From NCBI GenBank assembly GCA_014860445.1, contig JACZJT010000008.1, positions 62,001-126,000 on the forward strand: a stretch of DNA of 64,000 bases, given 5' to 3'. The position numbers and the translations under genes are program-made. Source of the DNA: Burkholderiales bacterium (lineage in GTDB: Bacteria; Pseudomonadota; Gammaproteobacteria; Burkholderiales; SG8-39). The notes beneath the pieces are model-generated. The model was not told the DNA's origin. It made no database searches and worked only from the letters and a program-made list of their open reading frames with translations. Below, piece by piece: positions 36,493 through 44,143 of the stretch (position 1 is its first letter; each line of letters begins with the position of its first letter).

Positions 36493-38304
36493 ATGCAATC
36501 CGCCGCAGAAGCCGGGACCGACCGCAAATTAAGCCTCGCCGAAGTTCTCGACGAACTGGTCGGGGACGGCATCGTGGGCCGCGCCGAAGCCGACAAACTG
36601 ATCGCCGACCGGCGCATGCAGCGCGCCGATCATCACCCGCTGACAGTGATCGGCGATCAGAAATGGAAATCCCTGCTGCCGCCGAACAAGCTGCTGCATC
36701 TGGAGTTGCTCACCGAGTGGATGGCCGCCAAGGTCGGCCTGAAGTATTTTCACATCGATCCGCTGAAGATAAACTTTTCCGCGGTCACGGACATCATGTC
36801 CAACGCCTACGCGCAGCGCTTCAAGATCCTGCCCGTGGAAGTGAACACCAAGGAGGCGGTGATCGCCACCTGCGAACCCTACATCAAGGAATGGGAACGC
36901 GAGCTCAAGCCCATCCTGCGTCTCGATATCCGCCGCGTCATCGCCAATCCGCTCGATATCGCGCGCTTCCAGGTCGAGTTCTACAACCTGGCGAAGTCGA
37001 TCAAGGGTGCAGCCGAGAAAGGCGAACAGCGCAGCGGCATCGGCAACTTCGAGCAGCTGGTGGAGATGGGGAGCGCCAACCGGCAGTACGACGCCAACGA
37101 CCAGCACATCGTGCATGTGGTCGACTGGCTGTGGCAGTACGCGTTCGACCAGCGCGCAAGCGACATCCACATGGAGCCGCGGCGCGACGTCGGTCTGGTG
37201 CGCTTTCGCATCGACGGTGTTTTGCATCAGGTGTACCAGATTCCGGCGGCGGTGATGTCGGCCATGACCAGCCGCATCAAAATACTCGGCCGCATGGATG
37301 TGGTGGAAAAGCGCCGGCCGCAGGACGGCCGCATCAAGACACGCACGGCGGACGGACAGGAAATCGAACTGCGGCTGTCGACCATGCCCACGGCCTTTGG
37401 CGAAAAGCTGGTGATGCGGGTGTTCGATCCGGAAGTGCTGGTCAAGGATTTTTCCGAACTCGGCTTCTCCGAGGAGGATAAGGCGCGCTGGAGCCAGATG
37501 ACCGCGGCGCCGCACGGCATCATTCTGGTCACCGGGCCCACGGGATCGGGCAAGACCACCACGCTTTATTCGACGCTGAAGACGCTGGCCACCGAAGAAG
37601 TCAACGTCTGCACCATCGAGGATCCGATCGAAATGGTGGAGCCTGCGTTCAACCAGATGCAGGTGACGCACGGCATCGATCTCGGCTTTGCGGACGGCGT
37701 GCGCGCGCTGATGCGCCAGGACCCGGACATCATCATGGTGGGTGAGATTCGCGATCTGGAAACCGCGGACATGGCGATCCAGGCGGCGCTCACCGGACAT
37801 CTGGTGCTCTCCACCCTGCATACCAACGATTCGGTCGCGGCGATCACGCGGCTGCTCGACCTGGGCGTGCCGCCTTATCTGCTCAATTCGACCATCCTCG
37901 GCGTAATGGCGCAGCGTCTGGTGCGCACGCTGTGCCCGCACTGCAAGCAAAAAGTGCCCTTCGACAATGGACGGGCCGACGATCTGAACTGGGAGGAGTT
38001 CGTCGCACCCTGGAAGGCCAAGCGCCCCGCGCACATTTTCCACCCGGTAGGCTGCCTGGAATGCCGCAATACCGGATACATCGGCCGCATCGGCATCTAT
38101 GAAATCCTGCTCATGTCGCAACCGATGAAACGCCTCGTCGACGCCCGGGCCGATCTCGCCAGCATGCGCGAGCTCGCTTACAAGGAAGGCATGAAGCCGC
38201 TGCGCATCAGCGCTGCGATGAAAGTTGCAGCGGGCCTTACCACCGTAGAAGAAGCGATCAAGGTCTCACCGCCGCAGCAGCGCGACGGCAATCAATCCGC
38301 CTAG
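36493..38304 (+). CDS. GspE/PilB-type secretion ATPase
   Basis: 603 residues from ATG 36493; the longer ORF start at 36298 lies within promoter sequence. An N-terminal MshEN/T2SSE_N-like region is followed by the ATPase: RASDIHMEPRRDVGLVRFRIDGVLHQV, Walker A GPTGSGKTT near residue 350, Asp box TIEDPIE, Walker B IIMVGEIRDLETADMAIQAALTGHLVLSTLHTND, and a zinc-type CPHC...CLEC pair. Such ATPases power type II secretion or type IV pilus extension. No gspF, pilin or secretin gene adjoins it, so it is an orphan, unlike the MSHA ATPase at 59412. Confidence 0.92.
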   Translation: MQSAAEAGTDRKLSLAEVLDELVGDGIVGRAEADKLIADRRMQRADHHPLTVIGDQKWKSLLPPNKLLHLELLTEWMAAKVGLKYFHIDPLKINFSAVTDIMSNAYAQRFKILPVEVNTKEAVIATCEPYIKEWERELKPILRLDIRRVIANPLDIARFQVEFYNLAKSIKGAAEKGEQRSGIGNFEQLVEMGSANRQYDANDQHIVHVVDWLWQYAFDQRASDIHMEPRRDVGLVRFRIDGVLHQVYQIPAAVMSAMTSRIKILGRMDVVEKRRPQDGRIKTRTADGQEIELRLSTMPTAFGEKLVMRVFDPEVLVKDFSELGFSEEDKARWSQMTAAPHGIILVTGPTGSGKTTTLYSTLKTLATEEVNVCTIEDPIEMVEPAFNQMQVTHGIDLGFADGVRALMRQDPDIIMVGEIRDLETADMAIQAALTGHLVLSTLHTNDSVAAITRLLDLGVPPYLLNSTILGVMAQRLVRTLCPHCKQKVPFDNGRADDLNWEEFVAPWKAKRPAHIFHPVGCLECRNTGYIGRIGIYEILLMSQPMKRLVDARADLASMRELAYKEGMKPLRISAAMKVAAGLTTVEEAIKVSPPQQRDGNQSA

Positions 38305-38389
38305 CGACAGGTCGCAGGCGTACTGAGGCAAAACACGAATATGGCGCGTAGTCCGTACAAAAAGCATCACCGTCTGCACGGCGCGATCC

Positions 38390-39532
38390 ATGGGTTGCGC
38401 CCGCCTCATGTCGATGCCGGAATCGACCGGATCTGCTGATCGCGTCGCCCGCCGCCGCGGGCCGCCGCTCAACCTGGTCATCCTTGCCGTGGTGCTGGTC
38501 CTTGCGGGCGTTTTCGGCTATCGCGAGTTCCGCGAACGCACGATGTTCGTGCACGAGGAGGACGCGCGCATCCGGGCCGACATGGTAATGGTCGCGAGCC
38601 GCGCGGCCGGTTGGGTGACACGGGTCGCGGTGCTGGAGGGCCGGGCGGTCGACGCCGACGCAGTGCTGCTCGAAATCGACCGGCGCGACGCCGAACTGGC
38701 GGTGAAGGAACTCGAGGCGCAGCTCGAAGCGCTCAGCGCCGATCGCGCGCGGCTCGCCGCCGAGCGCGCCCTGGTGCGCGGGCAGACAGAGTCGCGCCTG
38801 CAATCGATGCGCGCCGAGCTTGCCTCGGCGAAAGTGACGGTGTCGAGCCTGGAGCCGCAGCGCGCCCTGGCAAAAAGGGAACTCGAGCGCAGCCGCCGCT
38901 TGTTCGAGAAAAAGATGGTGTCGCAAAGCCAGCGCGATCTCACCGACGCCCAGTTGCAGCGCGTAGAGCGGGAATTCCACATGGCTGTCGCCAACCTGCA
39001 GGGGGCCGAAGCGCGGGTGCGCGAGGCCGAGGCCGACCGTGCGCGCATGGCGGTGCTAGCCGGACAGCTCGCAGTGCTCGAAAAGCGCGAGGCCGAGATC
39101 GCAGCGCGCGTGCGGCGCCAGCGCCTCGACCTCACAGACCGCAGCCTCAGGAGCCCGCTGAAGGGCGTGGTCGACCGTCTGTTTGTCGAGGCCGGAGAGT
39201 ACGTGTCGCCGGGGCAGCGGCTGATGCTGCTGCACGATCCGGAGCAGGTGTGGATCGAGGCGAATATCAAGGAAACCGAGCTGCGGCGGATTGAGATCGG
39301 TCAGAAGGTTCAGGTGGCGGTTGACGCCTATCCCGATGAGTCCTTCCAAGGCAAGGTCGAGCGCATCGGGCAGTCAGCCACCAGTACGTTCGCGCTGTTG
39401 CCCAGCCCGAACCCCAGCGGCAACTTTACCAAGATCACGCAGCGCGTCCCGGTGCGCATTGCGCTGGCACAGCGCGAAGCGCGTCTGCGCCCGGGAATGA
39501 TGGTCGAGATCAAGATTGCCACCGGCCGCTGA
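38390..39532 (+). CDS. HlyD/EmrA-type membrane-fusion protein
   Basis: 380 residues starting at ATG 38390 (internal ATGs 38408 and 38414 possible; no ribosome site). One transmembrane helix (LVILAVVLVLAGVFGY) is followed by biotinyl-lipoyl halves (RAAGWVTRVAVLEGRAVDA and SPLKGVVDRLFVEAGEYVSPG) around a long coiled coil (about residues 100-240, Glu/Ala/Arg-rich). It would link an inner-membrane MFS pump to an outer-membrane channel. The gene overlaps the DHA2 MFS gene by 17 bases, so they are an EmrAB-like pair; no TolC-like gene is present nearby. Confidence 0.9.
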   Translation: MGCARLMSMPESTGSADRVARRRGPPLNLVILAVVLVLAGVFGYREFRERTMFVHEEDARIRADMVMVASRAAGWVTRVAVLEGRAVDADAVLLEIDRRDAELAVKELEAQLEALSADRARLAAERALVRGQTESRLQSMRAELASAKVTVSSLEPQRALAKRELERSRRLFEKKMVSQSQRDLTDAQLQRVEREFHMAVANLQGAEARVREAEADRARMAVLAGQLAVLEKREAEIAARVRRQRLDLTDRSLRSPLKGVVDRLFVEAGEYVSPGQRLMLLHDPEQVWIEANIKETELRRIEIGQKVQVAVDAYPDESFQGKVERIGQSATSTFALLPSPNPSGNFTKITQRVPVRIALAQREARLRPGMMVEIKIATGR

Positions 39533-41090
39533 CGCAAGCCTCTTATTCGAGGCGCAGTTTCTGCGCTACGGGCCGGCATATCGCTGGCTGGTGACCGTCG
39601 CCGGCCTGCTCGGTTCGGTGTCGATGGTGCTCTCAGCGACCATGGTGAACGTCGCGGTGCCGAGCATCATGGGCGCATTCGGCATCGGCCAGGACCTGGC
39701 GCAGTGGGCGGCGACCGCTTTCCTCGCCACCATGGTAGCGAGCCAGCTGCTCAGCGCCTGGGCAGTGGAAGCATTCGGACAGCGCCTTACCTTCAGTTTC
39801 GCACTGGCGAACTTTGCGTTCGGCGCGCTGATCTGTGCTGCGGCGCCGAGCATGGAAATGCTGATCCTGGGGCGCATCCTGCAGGGATTTTCGGCCGGCC
39901 TGATCCAGCCGGTGGTGATGGCCACCGTGGTTGCGGTATTCCCGGTCGCACGCCGCGGCATGGCGGTCGGGATCTATACCATGGGGGTGACGCTCGCGCC
40001 GAGCTTCGGCCCCTGGGTCGGCGGACTTGCGATCGACGCCATGAACTGGCGCGAGATTTTCATCGTGCCCCTGCCGCTGGTTGCGGTGGCGTTCCTGATG
40101 GGGCTGGCGTTCATGCCTACCAAACGACTATCGACGCGGCTGCCCTCTTTCGACTGGGCCGGGTTCGCGCTGGTCGCGCTTGCGCTCTTCTGCGTGATGA
40201 GCGCCATCGGCAACGGCCACCGCTGGGGCTGGTCATCGGACCAGACCGTCGTGTTCTTCCTCATCGGGCTTGTCGCCGCGGCGCTGTTCATCGGCCTGCA
40301 ACTGCGCGCGCAGCACCCGCTGCTCGACGTGAGCCTGTTCGCGGACCTACGCTTTACGTCGGCGATGTGCATCGCGTTCGCGTTCGGCGCCGGCAATTTC
40401 GCCACCAACTACGCGATCCCGGTGTTCATGCAGACGGTGCAGGGTTTCACGCCGACGCAGGCCGGACTGGTGCTGGTGCCCGCGGGCGTGCTGTTGATGA
40501 TGCTGATTCCGGTCTCCGGCAGGCTGGCTGACACCCTGCCTGTGCACTATCCGCTCATGGCCGGCTGTGCCCTGTTTTCGGTGGCTGCCTGGCTGATGTC
40601 GGACACCGACGTCAACACCGCCTTCTGGGTGTTCGCCGGATACACGATAATGAGTCGCGCCGCGCTCGGCATGGTGATGCCGAACCTGGGCAAGGTGGCG
40701 ATGACGAGCGTGGCCGGCGACAAGCTGAACCAGGCCGCCGGCACCTACAACTTCATCCGCCAGATGGGCGGTGCGTTCGGCGTCAACCTCACCGCGGTGG
40801 CGATCGACATGCGCACCGCGCGCCATGCCGGACTGCTGACCGCAACGCAGACGCCGGACAATGCGCAAAGCGCCGAGTTGCTGGCGCAGGTTGGCGCGCT
40901 GCTGCATCGGTCGGGCGTTTCCGACGCAGCGCTGCAGCCGGGGGCGCTCGACTACCTGGGCAAGGTCATTCACGCGCAGGCACTTGCGCTCGGCTTTCAG
41001 GATGCGTTCTTCTTCACTTGTTTCGCCTTCGCGCTCGCCTTCGCGCCCGCCTGGCTGCTTGGCCGCGCCGCTGCCCCGACGGGTCGGTAA
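39516..41090 (+). CDS. EmrB/QacA-type MFS drug transporter (DHA2)
   Basis: 524 residues from TTG 39516, overlapping the membrane-fusion gene by 17 bases. Fourteen hydrophobic helices fit the DHA2 family. Helix 1 and loop 2-3 show LSATMVNVAVPSIMGAFGIGQDLAQW and the motif-C-like GRILQGFSAGLIQPVVMATV, with GVTLAPSFGPWVGG. It exports drugs or other amphiphiles by proton antiport, working with the fusion protein. Substrate unknown. Confidence 0.92.
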   Translation: MPPAADASLLFEAQFLRYGPAYRWLVTVAGLLGSVSMVLSATMVNVAVPSIMGAFGIGQDLAQWAATAFLATMVASQLLSAWAVEAFGQRLTFSFALANFAFGALICAAAPSMEMLILGRILQGFSAGLIQPVVMATVVAVFPVARRGMAVGIYTMGVTLAPSFGPWVGGLAIDAMNWREIFIVPLPLVAVAFLMGLAFMPTKRLSTRLPSFDWAGFALVALALFCVMSAIGNGHRWGWSSDQTVVFFLIGLVAAALFIGLQLRAQHPLLDVSLFADLRFTSAMCIAFAFGAGNFATNYAIPVFMQTVQGFTPTQAGLVLVPAGVLLMMLIPVSGRLADTLPVHYPLMAGCALFSVAAWLMSDTDVNTAFWVFAGYTIMSRAALGMVMPNLGKVAMTSVAGDKLNQAAGTYNFIRQMGGAFGVNLTAVAIDMRTARHAGLLTATQTPDNAQSAELLAQVGALLHRSGVSDAALQPGALDYLGKVIHAQALALGFQDAFFFTCFAFALAFAPAWLLGRAAAPTGR

Positions 41091-41246
41091 GCAGGTGTTT
41101 GGCGTTTGTCGAGACGTTCCCCCGGGAAGGTTCTGGAAACCGCAACAACTGTTAAACTATGCGCGCCGCATGATGCTCCTGGTTCCAAGGACGGGCATGA
41201 AGCGGGATTCCGGCAAATCCGCCGCATACATTATTGAATTCGCGCA

Positions 41247-41831
41247 ATGAGCGAGACCAAACCCTCGGACGACGGCAAAACCATCGATCTGGATTTCACC
41301 GGGGTGTTCAAGTTTGCGGATCTGAAGCCGGAACCGCCGCCGCCACCGCCGCGGAAGATCCCGCAGGACATACTGATCGGCGCGAAGGCGCTGGGCCAGG
41401 GCGACTACTTCGTCAACGTGACGCGGCCGCGTCCGGCGCGCACCGTCGACCCGAAGAAGACCACCGTCCTGATCGTGGAAGACGATTTGCCCACCCTCAA
41501 CGTGCTCGAGATGTTGCTGTCGCGTGCGGGGGGCTACCAGACGCGCAAGGCGCAGGACGTGCAGACGTTCGTCCAGGCGATACAGAAGACGCCGCGTGTG
41601 GACGCGGTGATTCTGGATGTCAACCTGCCGGGCAATGTCAGCGGCTTCAAGATACTCGCCAAGATCCGCGCCCATGCCGCGCTTCGGGACCTGCCGGTGA
41701 TCATGCTGAGCGGCCACTCCAGCCCCGAGTACCTGCTGCAAGGCCTGAATCTGGGGGCGGATGCCTACCTGTCGAAGCCGGCGAAATCGAAAGCGGTTTT
41801 CGACGCGCTGAAGGCCGTGCTCGGCGGCTGA
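41247..41831 (+). CDS. Stand-alone response-regulator receiver protein with Pro-rich N terminus
   Basis: 194 residues. The first 70 are atypical: a short acidic segment, then PEPPPPPPRK and an ALGQGDYFVNVT stretch of unknown function. A receiver domain follows: acidic pair VEDD, phospho-acceptor Asp in AVILDVNLPG, the Ser in MLSGHSS, and lysine in LSKPAK. There is no DNA-binding or enzymatic output domain, so it must act by protein contact. No kinase gene is adjacent; the cognate kinase is unknown. It begins ATG 41247 after 155 bases of non-coding DNA. Confidence 0.88.
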   Translation: MSETKPSDDGKTIDLDFTGVFKFADLKPEPPPPPPRKIPQDILIGAKALGQGDYFVNVTRPRPARTVDPKKTTVLIVEDDLPTLNVLEMLLSRAGGYQTRKAQDVQTFVQAIQKTPRVDAVILDVNLPGNVSGFKILAKIRAHAALRDLPVIMLSGHSSPEYLLQGLNLGADAYLSKPAKSKAVFDALKAVLGG

Positions 41832-41876
41832 TTCGCCTACGGGCGCAATCCGAGCAGCAACCGGGAGAGCGGCCGA

Positions 41877-42152
41877 ATGAAGGGTGCAGACGCAATTGCA
41901 CGCTTTCTCAAGCAAGAGGGAACCGAATTCCTCGCCTGCTATCCGCGCAATGCTCTGATCGACGCCTGCGCGGCGATCGATATCCGCAGCGTGCTGTGCC
42001 GGCAGGAACGTGTCGGGGTGGCATGGCCGACGGCTTCTCGCGCATCCATCGCCGCTGTTATCAAGGAAGGCCTCGACACCAACGCGATCAACAAGCCGTT
42101 CCTGCTCGAGGTCGTGGCCAAGAAGGGCTACGACTTCTCGCGCTACGATTGA
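41877..42152 (+). pseudogene. Remnant of a thiamine-diphosphate enzyme with internal deletion and frameshift
   Basis: The 91-residue ORF keeps a good ribosome site (GGGAGAG) and starts like acetolactate-synthase-type enzymes: MKGADAIARFLKQEGTEF, ACYPRNALIDACAAIDI, LCRQERVGV. The family then continues GMADGFSRIHR; here it appears one base out of frame (the GGMADGFSRIHR seen in ORF 41234-42391), consistent with loss of one G at about 42018-42021. About 15 codons later the frame is restored and the text jumps to VIKEGLDTNAINKPFLLEVV and GYDFSRY, the normal C-terminal end. Roughly 450-500 central residues of a typical 580-600 are gone, so it cannot be catalytic. Confidence 0.75.
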
Positions 42153-42176
42153 ACTGCCGCGCCGGGAGGGGGCGAT

Positions 42177-42956
42177 TCAGGGACGCAGTGCGGCGTGCAA
42201 TGGGCTCCATCCCAGCGCACGCAGCTTGGCATTCGAGACGCGGAACGATCGCAGCCTATGCTCTCCGCCGGTCTCGGGCGGGGCGACGCCCGCCTGGGCC
42301 GCCGCGCGCGCGTACAACTCGCGAAGTTGCAGCGGCGCCTGGTCGCAGGCGATGTACGCGGCGCGCGGTTCTCCGCGCTCGAGTACGGTGATCAGCGCCC
42401 TGGCATAGTCTTCAACATGGACCGGCGACACCCAGGCGTTGCCGTTGCCCGGAATGCGGAACGCGCGGTCTTTGACCTCTTCGAGCCAGAACTCCTCGCG
42501 CAGGGTGCCGGGACCGTAGAACAACCCGCCGCGTACCAGGCGCCCGTCGAGCGGCGCAGCACGAACCAGAGCTTCCATATCGAACGCCGAGGCGAGGACG
42601 CTGTAGCCTTCGGTCGCATTGTCCTCGGCCTGTGGCCGATCGTCGGCGGCACAGTGCAGCATCGCCACGCTCTGTTGGACCAGGATCCGTACGCCGGCCG
42701 CGACGCAGGCGGAGAGCAGGTTCGCCGTTCCTTCGCGCCGGATCCGGTCGTTGGTGTTCCAGTTGCCGCGCCCGCCGGGTTTGGGGATCGAGGTGGCAAG
42801 GTTGACCGCTGCGTCGCAGCCTTGCACCAGCGCGTCGAGCGCCCGGCGGTCGAGAATGTCGGTTCGGTCGGTTCTGAGATTGTATCCCGCCGTGCTTGCC
42901 CTTGGTACAAACGCGCGACCAGCGGCCCCGGTCGCGCCGAGTACGGCGATGCGCAT
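42177..42956 (-). CDS. NAD(P)-dependent epimerase/dehydratase-type protein
   Basis: 259 residues from ATG 42956, starting MRIAVLGATGAAGRAFVPRA with the GxxGxxG nucleotide fold, then CDAAVNLATSIPKP. It resembles extended SDR enzymes; the usual YxxxK may be represented by the SVLASAFDMEAL part rather than by a normal YxxxK pair, so catalysis is uncertain. It follows the SnoaL-type gene by 10 bases and is co-transcribed with it, divergently from the marR gene whose operator lies between. Confidence 0.78.
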   Translation of the reverse strand: MRIAVLGATGAAGRAFVPRASTAGYNLRTDRTDILDRRALDALVQGCDAAVNLATSIPKPGGRGNWNTNDRIRREGTANLLSACVAAGVRILVQQSVAMLHCAADDRPQAEDNATEGYSVLASAFDMEALVRAAPLDGRLVRGGLFYGPGTLREEFWLEEVKDRAFRIPGNGNAWVSPVHVEDYARALITVLERGEPRAAYIACDQAPLQLRELYARAAAQAGVAPPETGGEHRLRSFRVSNAKLRALGWSPLHAALRP

Positions 42957-42966
42957 GGCGGAGCGC

Positions 42967-43383
42967 CTATTTGGCGCCGAGCTGCGCGAACAGCGTGGCG
43001 CGGTCGTAGTAGAACCGCTCGCCCTCCAGCAGTCCGTCGCGAAAGCTGATGAAAATGGCGACCGGGAGGTCGATGGGCCGGCCGGTAGGCGCCACGCCGC
43101 GGTAGGCGCCACGGTGAGTGCCAACGAAGCGCGTCTCGACAATCATGCTGTTGCCGGCCGGAATATACAGCCGGCTGCTGGAGGGCACGTTGCCGAAGGC
43201 GTCCCACCACTCGCGGTAGTAGCCGCCTGCGTCTTCGCGCCCGCGATAGACCTCGCCAGAGGGCACGTCCTCGAAGAGGCAATCCTCGGTGAGCGTGGCG
43301 AGGGTGCCTTCCAGGTCGAAGACGGTTTCGGCAGCGACATGCTTCTGCAGGATGGCTGCGTTGGGGGCATCGAGTTGTGTCAT
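42967..43383 (-). CDS. SnoaL/NTF2-like small protein
   Basis: 138 residues with the cone-shaped NTF2-like fold: helix-rich start (AILQKHVAAETVFDLEGTLATLTEDCLFEDVPSGE), the GREDAGGYYREWWDAF turn, and terminal strands FISFRDGLLEGERFYYDRATLFAQLG. Family members are ester cyclases, isomerases or non-enzymatic binders; no specific function can be given. It is the first gene of a minus-strand pair behind a near-consensus promoter, with GGAGA upstream of the ATG. Confidence 0.82.
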   Translation of the reverse strand: MTQLDAPNAAILQKHVAAETVFDLEGTLATLTEDCLFEDVPSGEVYRGREDAGGYYREWWDAFGNVPSSSRLYIPAGNSMIVETRFVGTHRGAYRGVAPTGRPIDLPVAIFISFRDGLLEGERFYYDRATLFAQLGAK

Positions 43384-43416
43384 GCGGTGGGTCTCCAGGT
43401 GGGGTAATGGCTGCGC

Positions 43417-43445
43417 AGATTATCAGCACACTGATAATATGTCAA
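43417..43445 (-). promoter_or_regulatory. Near-consensus sigma-70 promoter for the SnoaL-epimerase pair
   Basis: On the minus strand TTGACA (43445-43440), a 17-base spacer, and TAATCT (43422-43417) give a 6/6 and 4-5/6 match. The spacer contains the TTATCAG-N4-CTGATAA palindrome, so repressor binding there would block polymerase. Confidence 0.82.
43420..43437. promoter_or_regulatory. MarR-type operator: TTATCAG-N4-CTGATAA
   Basis: Perfect 7-base inverted repeat between the divergent SnoaL and marR genes. It overlaps the spacer and -10 of the minus-strand promoter and abuts the candidate -35 of marR. Extra half-site CTGATATA at about 43450-43457 overlaps marR's -10. The size and position suit a MarR dimer binding and repressing both directions. 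Confidence 0.75.
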
Positions 43446-43459
43446 CCTGCTGATATACT
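43431..43459 (+). promoter_or_regulatory. Candidate marR promoter
   Basis: CTGATA (43431-43436, 4/6 to TTGACA) with a 17-base spacer to TATACT (43454-43459, 5/6). The predicted start, about 43466, coincides with the ATG at 43466, which suggests a leaderless marR transcript. The -35 overlaps the operator. Confidence 0.55.
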
Positions 43460-43465
43460 GTGCCG

Positions 43466-43942
43466 ATGGCGAGGAGTGCTCAACCTAGGGTGGTGCCTGC
43501 CGTCGGCGAGGGCCGGCGTGGCAGGCAGGGGCATATCGCCTACCTGCTTCGCCAAGCCCACGGCGCGGTGCGCTCAGCACTCGACGCGACGCTGGCGGAG
43601 GCCGGCCTGACGAGCCCACAGTTCCTCGTCCTCAACCTGCTCGACACCTATCCCGGCGCGTCGGGGGCCCATCTGGCGCGCGTCGCCCAACTGACGCCGC
43701 AAACGGTCAATCTGATCGTGCGCAAGCTCGAGCGCGAGCGGCTGATTGCACGCCGGGAACATGAAACGCACGGCCGCGTGCTGCGCATGGAGCTGACCGA
43801 GGCCGGCGCGCAGCGCCTGCGGCAGTGCAAGCAGCTTGCAGACGGAGTCGAAGCGCGCATTCTCGCACTGCTCGACCGGGACACCGAGACCAAGGTCCGC
43901 AGCTGGCTGACTGCGGTGGCCGTTGAGTTGCTGCGCTCTTAA
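43466..43942 (+). CDS. MarR-family transcriptional regulator
   Basis: 158 residues from ATG 43466 (GTG 43460 also possible). The winged helix contains GLTSPQFLVLNLLDTYPGASGAHLARVAQLTPQTVNLIVRKLERERLIARR, the recognition helix being LTPQTVNLIVRKL, and the wing follows as EHETHGRVLRMELTEAGAQ. MarR proteins bind palindromic operators as dimers and release them on ligand binding. It likely represses the divergent SnoaL-epimerase pair and itself through the palindrome. The ligand is unknown. Confidence 0.92.
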   Translation: MARSAQPRVVPAVGEGRRGRQGHIAYLLRQAHGAVRSALDATLAEAGLTSPQFLVLNLLDTYPGASGAHLARVAQLTPQTVNLIVRKLERERLIARREHETHGRVLRMELTEAGAQRLRQCKQLADGVEARILALLDRDTETKVRSWLTAVAVELLRS

Positions 43943-44143
43943 GGATAGATCAGGCGCTCAGAGGCGCGCCTGCCGCGCGACGTACGCCGCGGTGGATGGG
44001 TAGGTCTGCTGCCTGTTCCATCCTGACACCAAGGCGAGGCAGTCGCCGAGCAGCTCAGGAAAGTCGAGCAGCGTGAACCAACATACCGCTCGAAATGACG
44101 GCGAATTAAAACGGACTTCTATCCGGCGGGAAATAGCGCCTGA

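Noticed and set aside
36529-38121. 530-residue minus-strand ORF
   Set aside because: Antisense to the GspE ATPase, which carries all Walker motifs on the plus strand.
41234-42391. 385-residue plus-strand ORF
   Set aside because: Mostly shadow of the receiver gene and the epimerase region. Only its GGMADGFSRIHR patch is meaningful, and it was used as evidence for the frameshift in the remnant at 41877.
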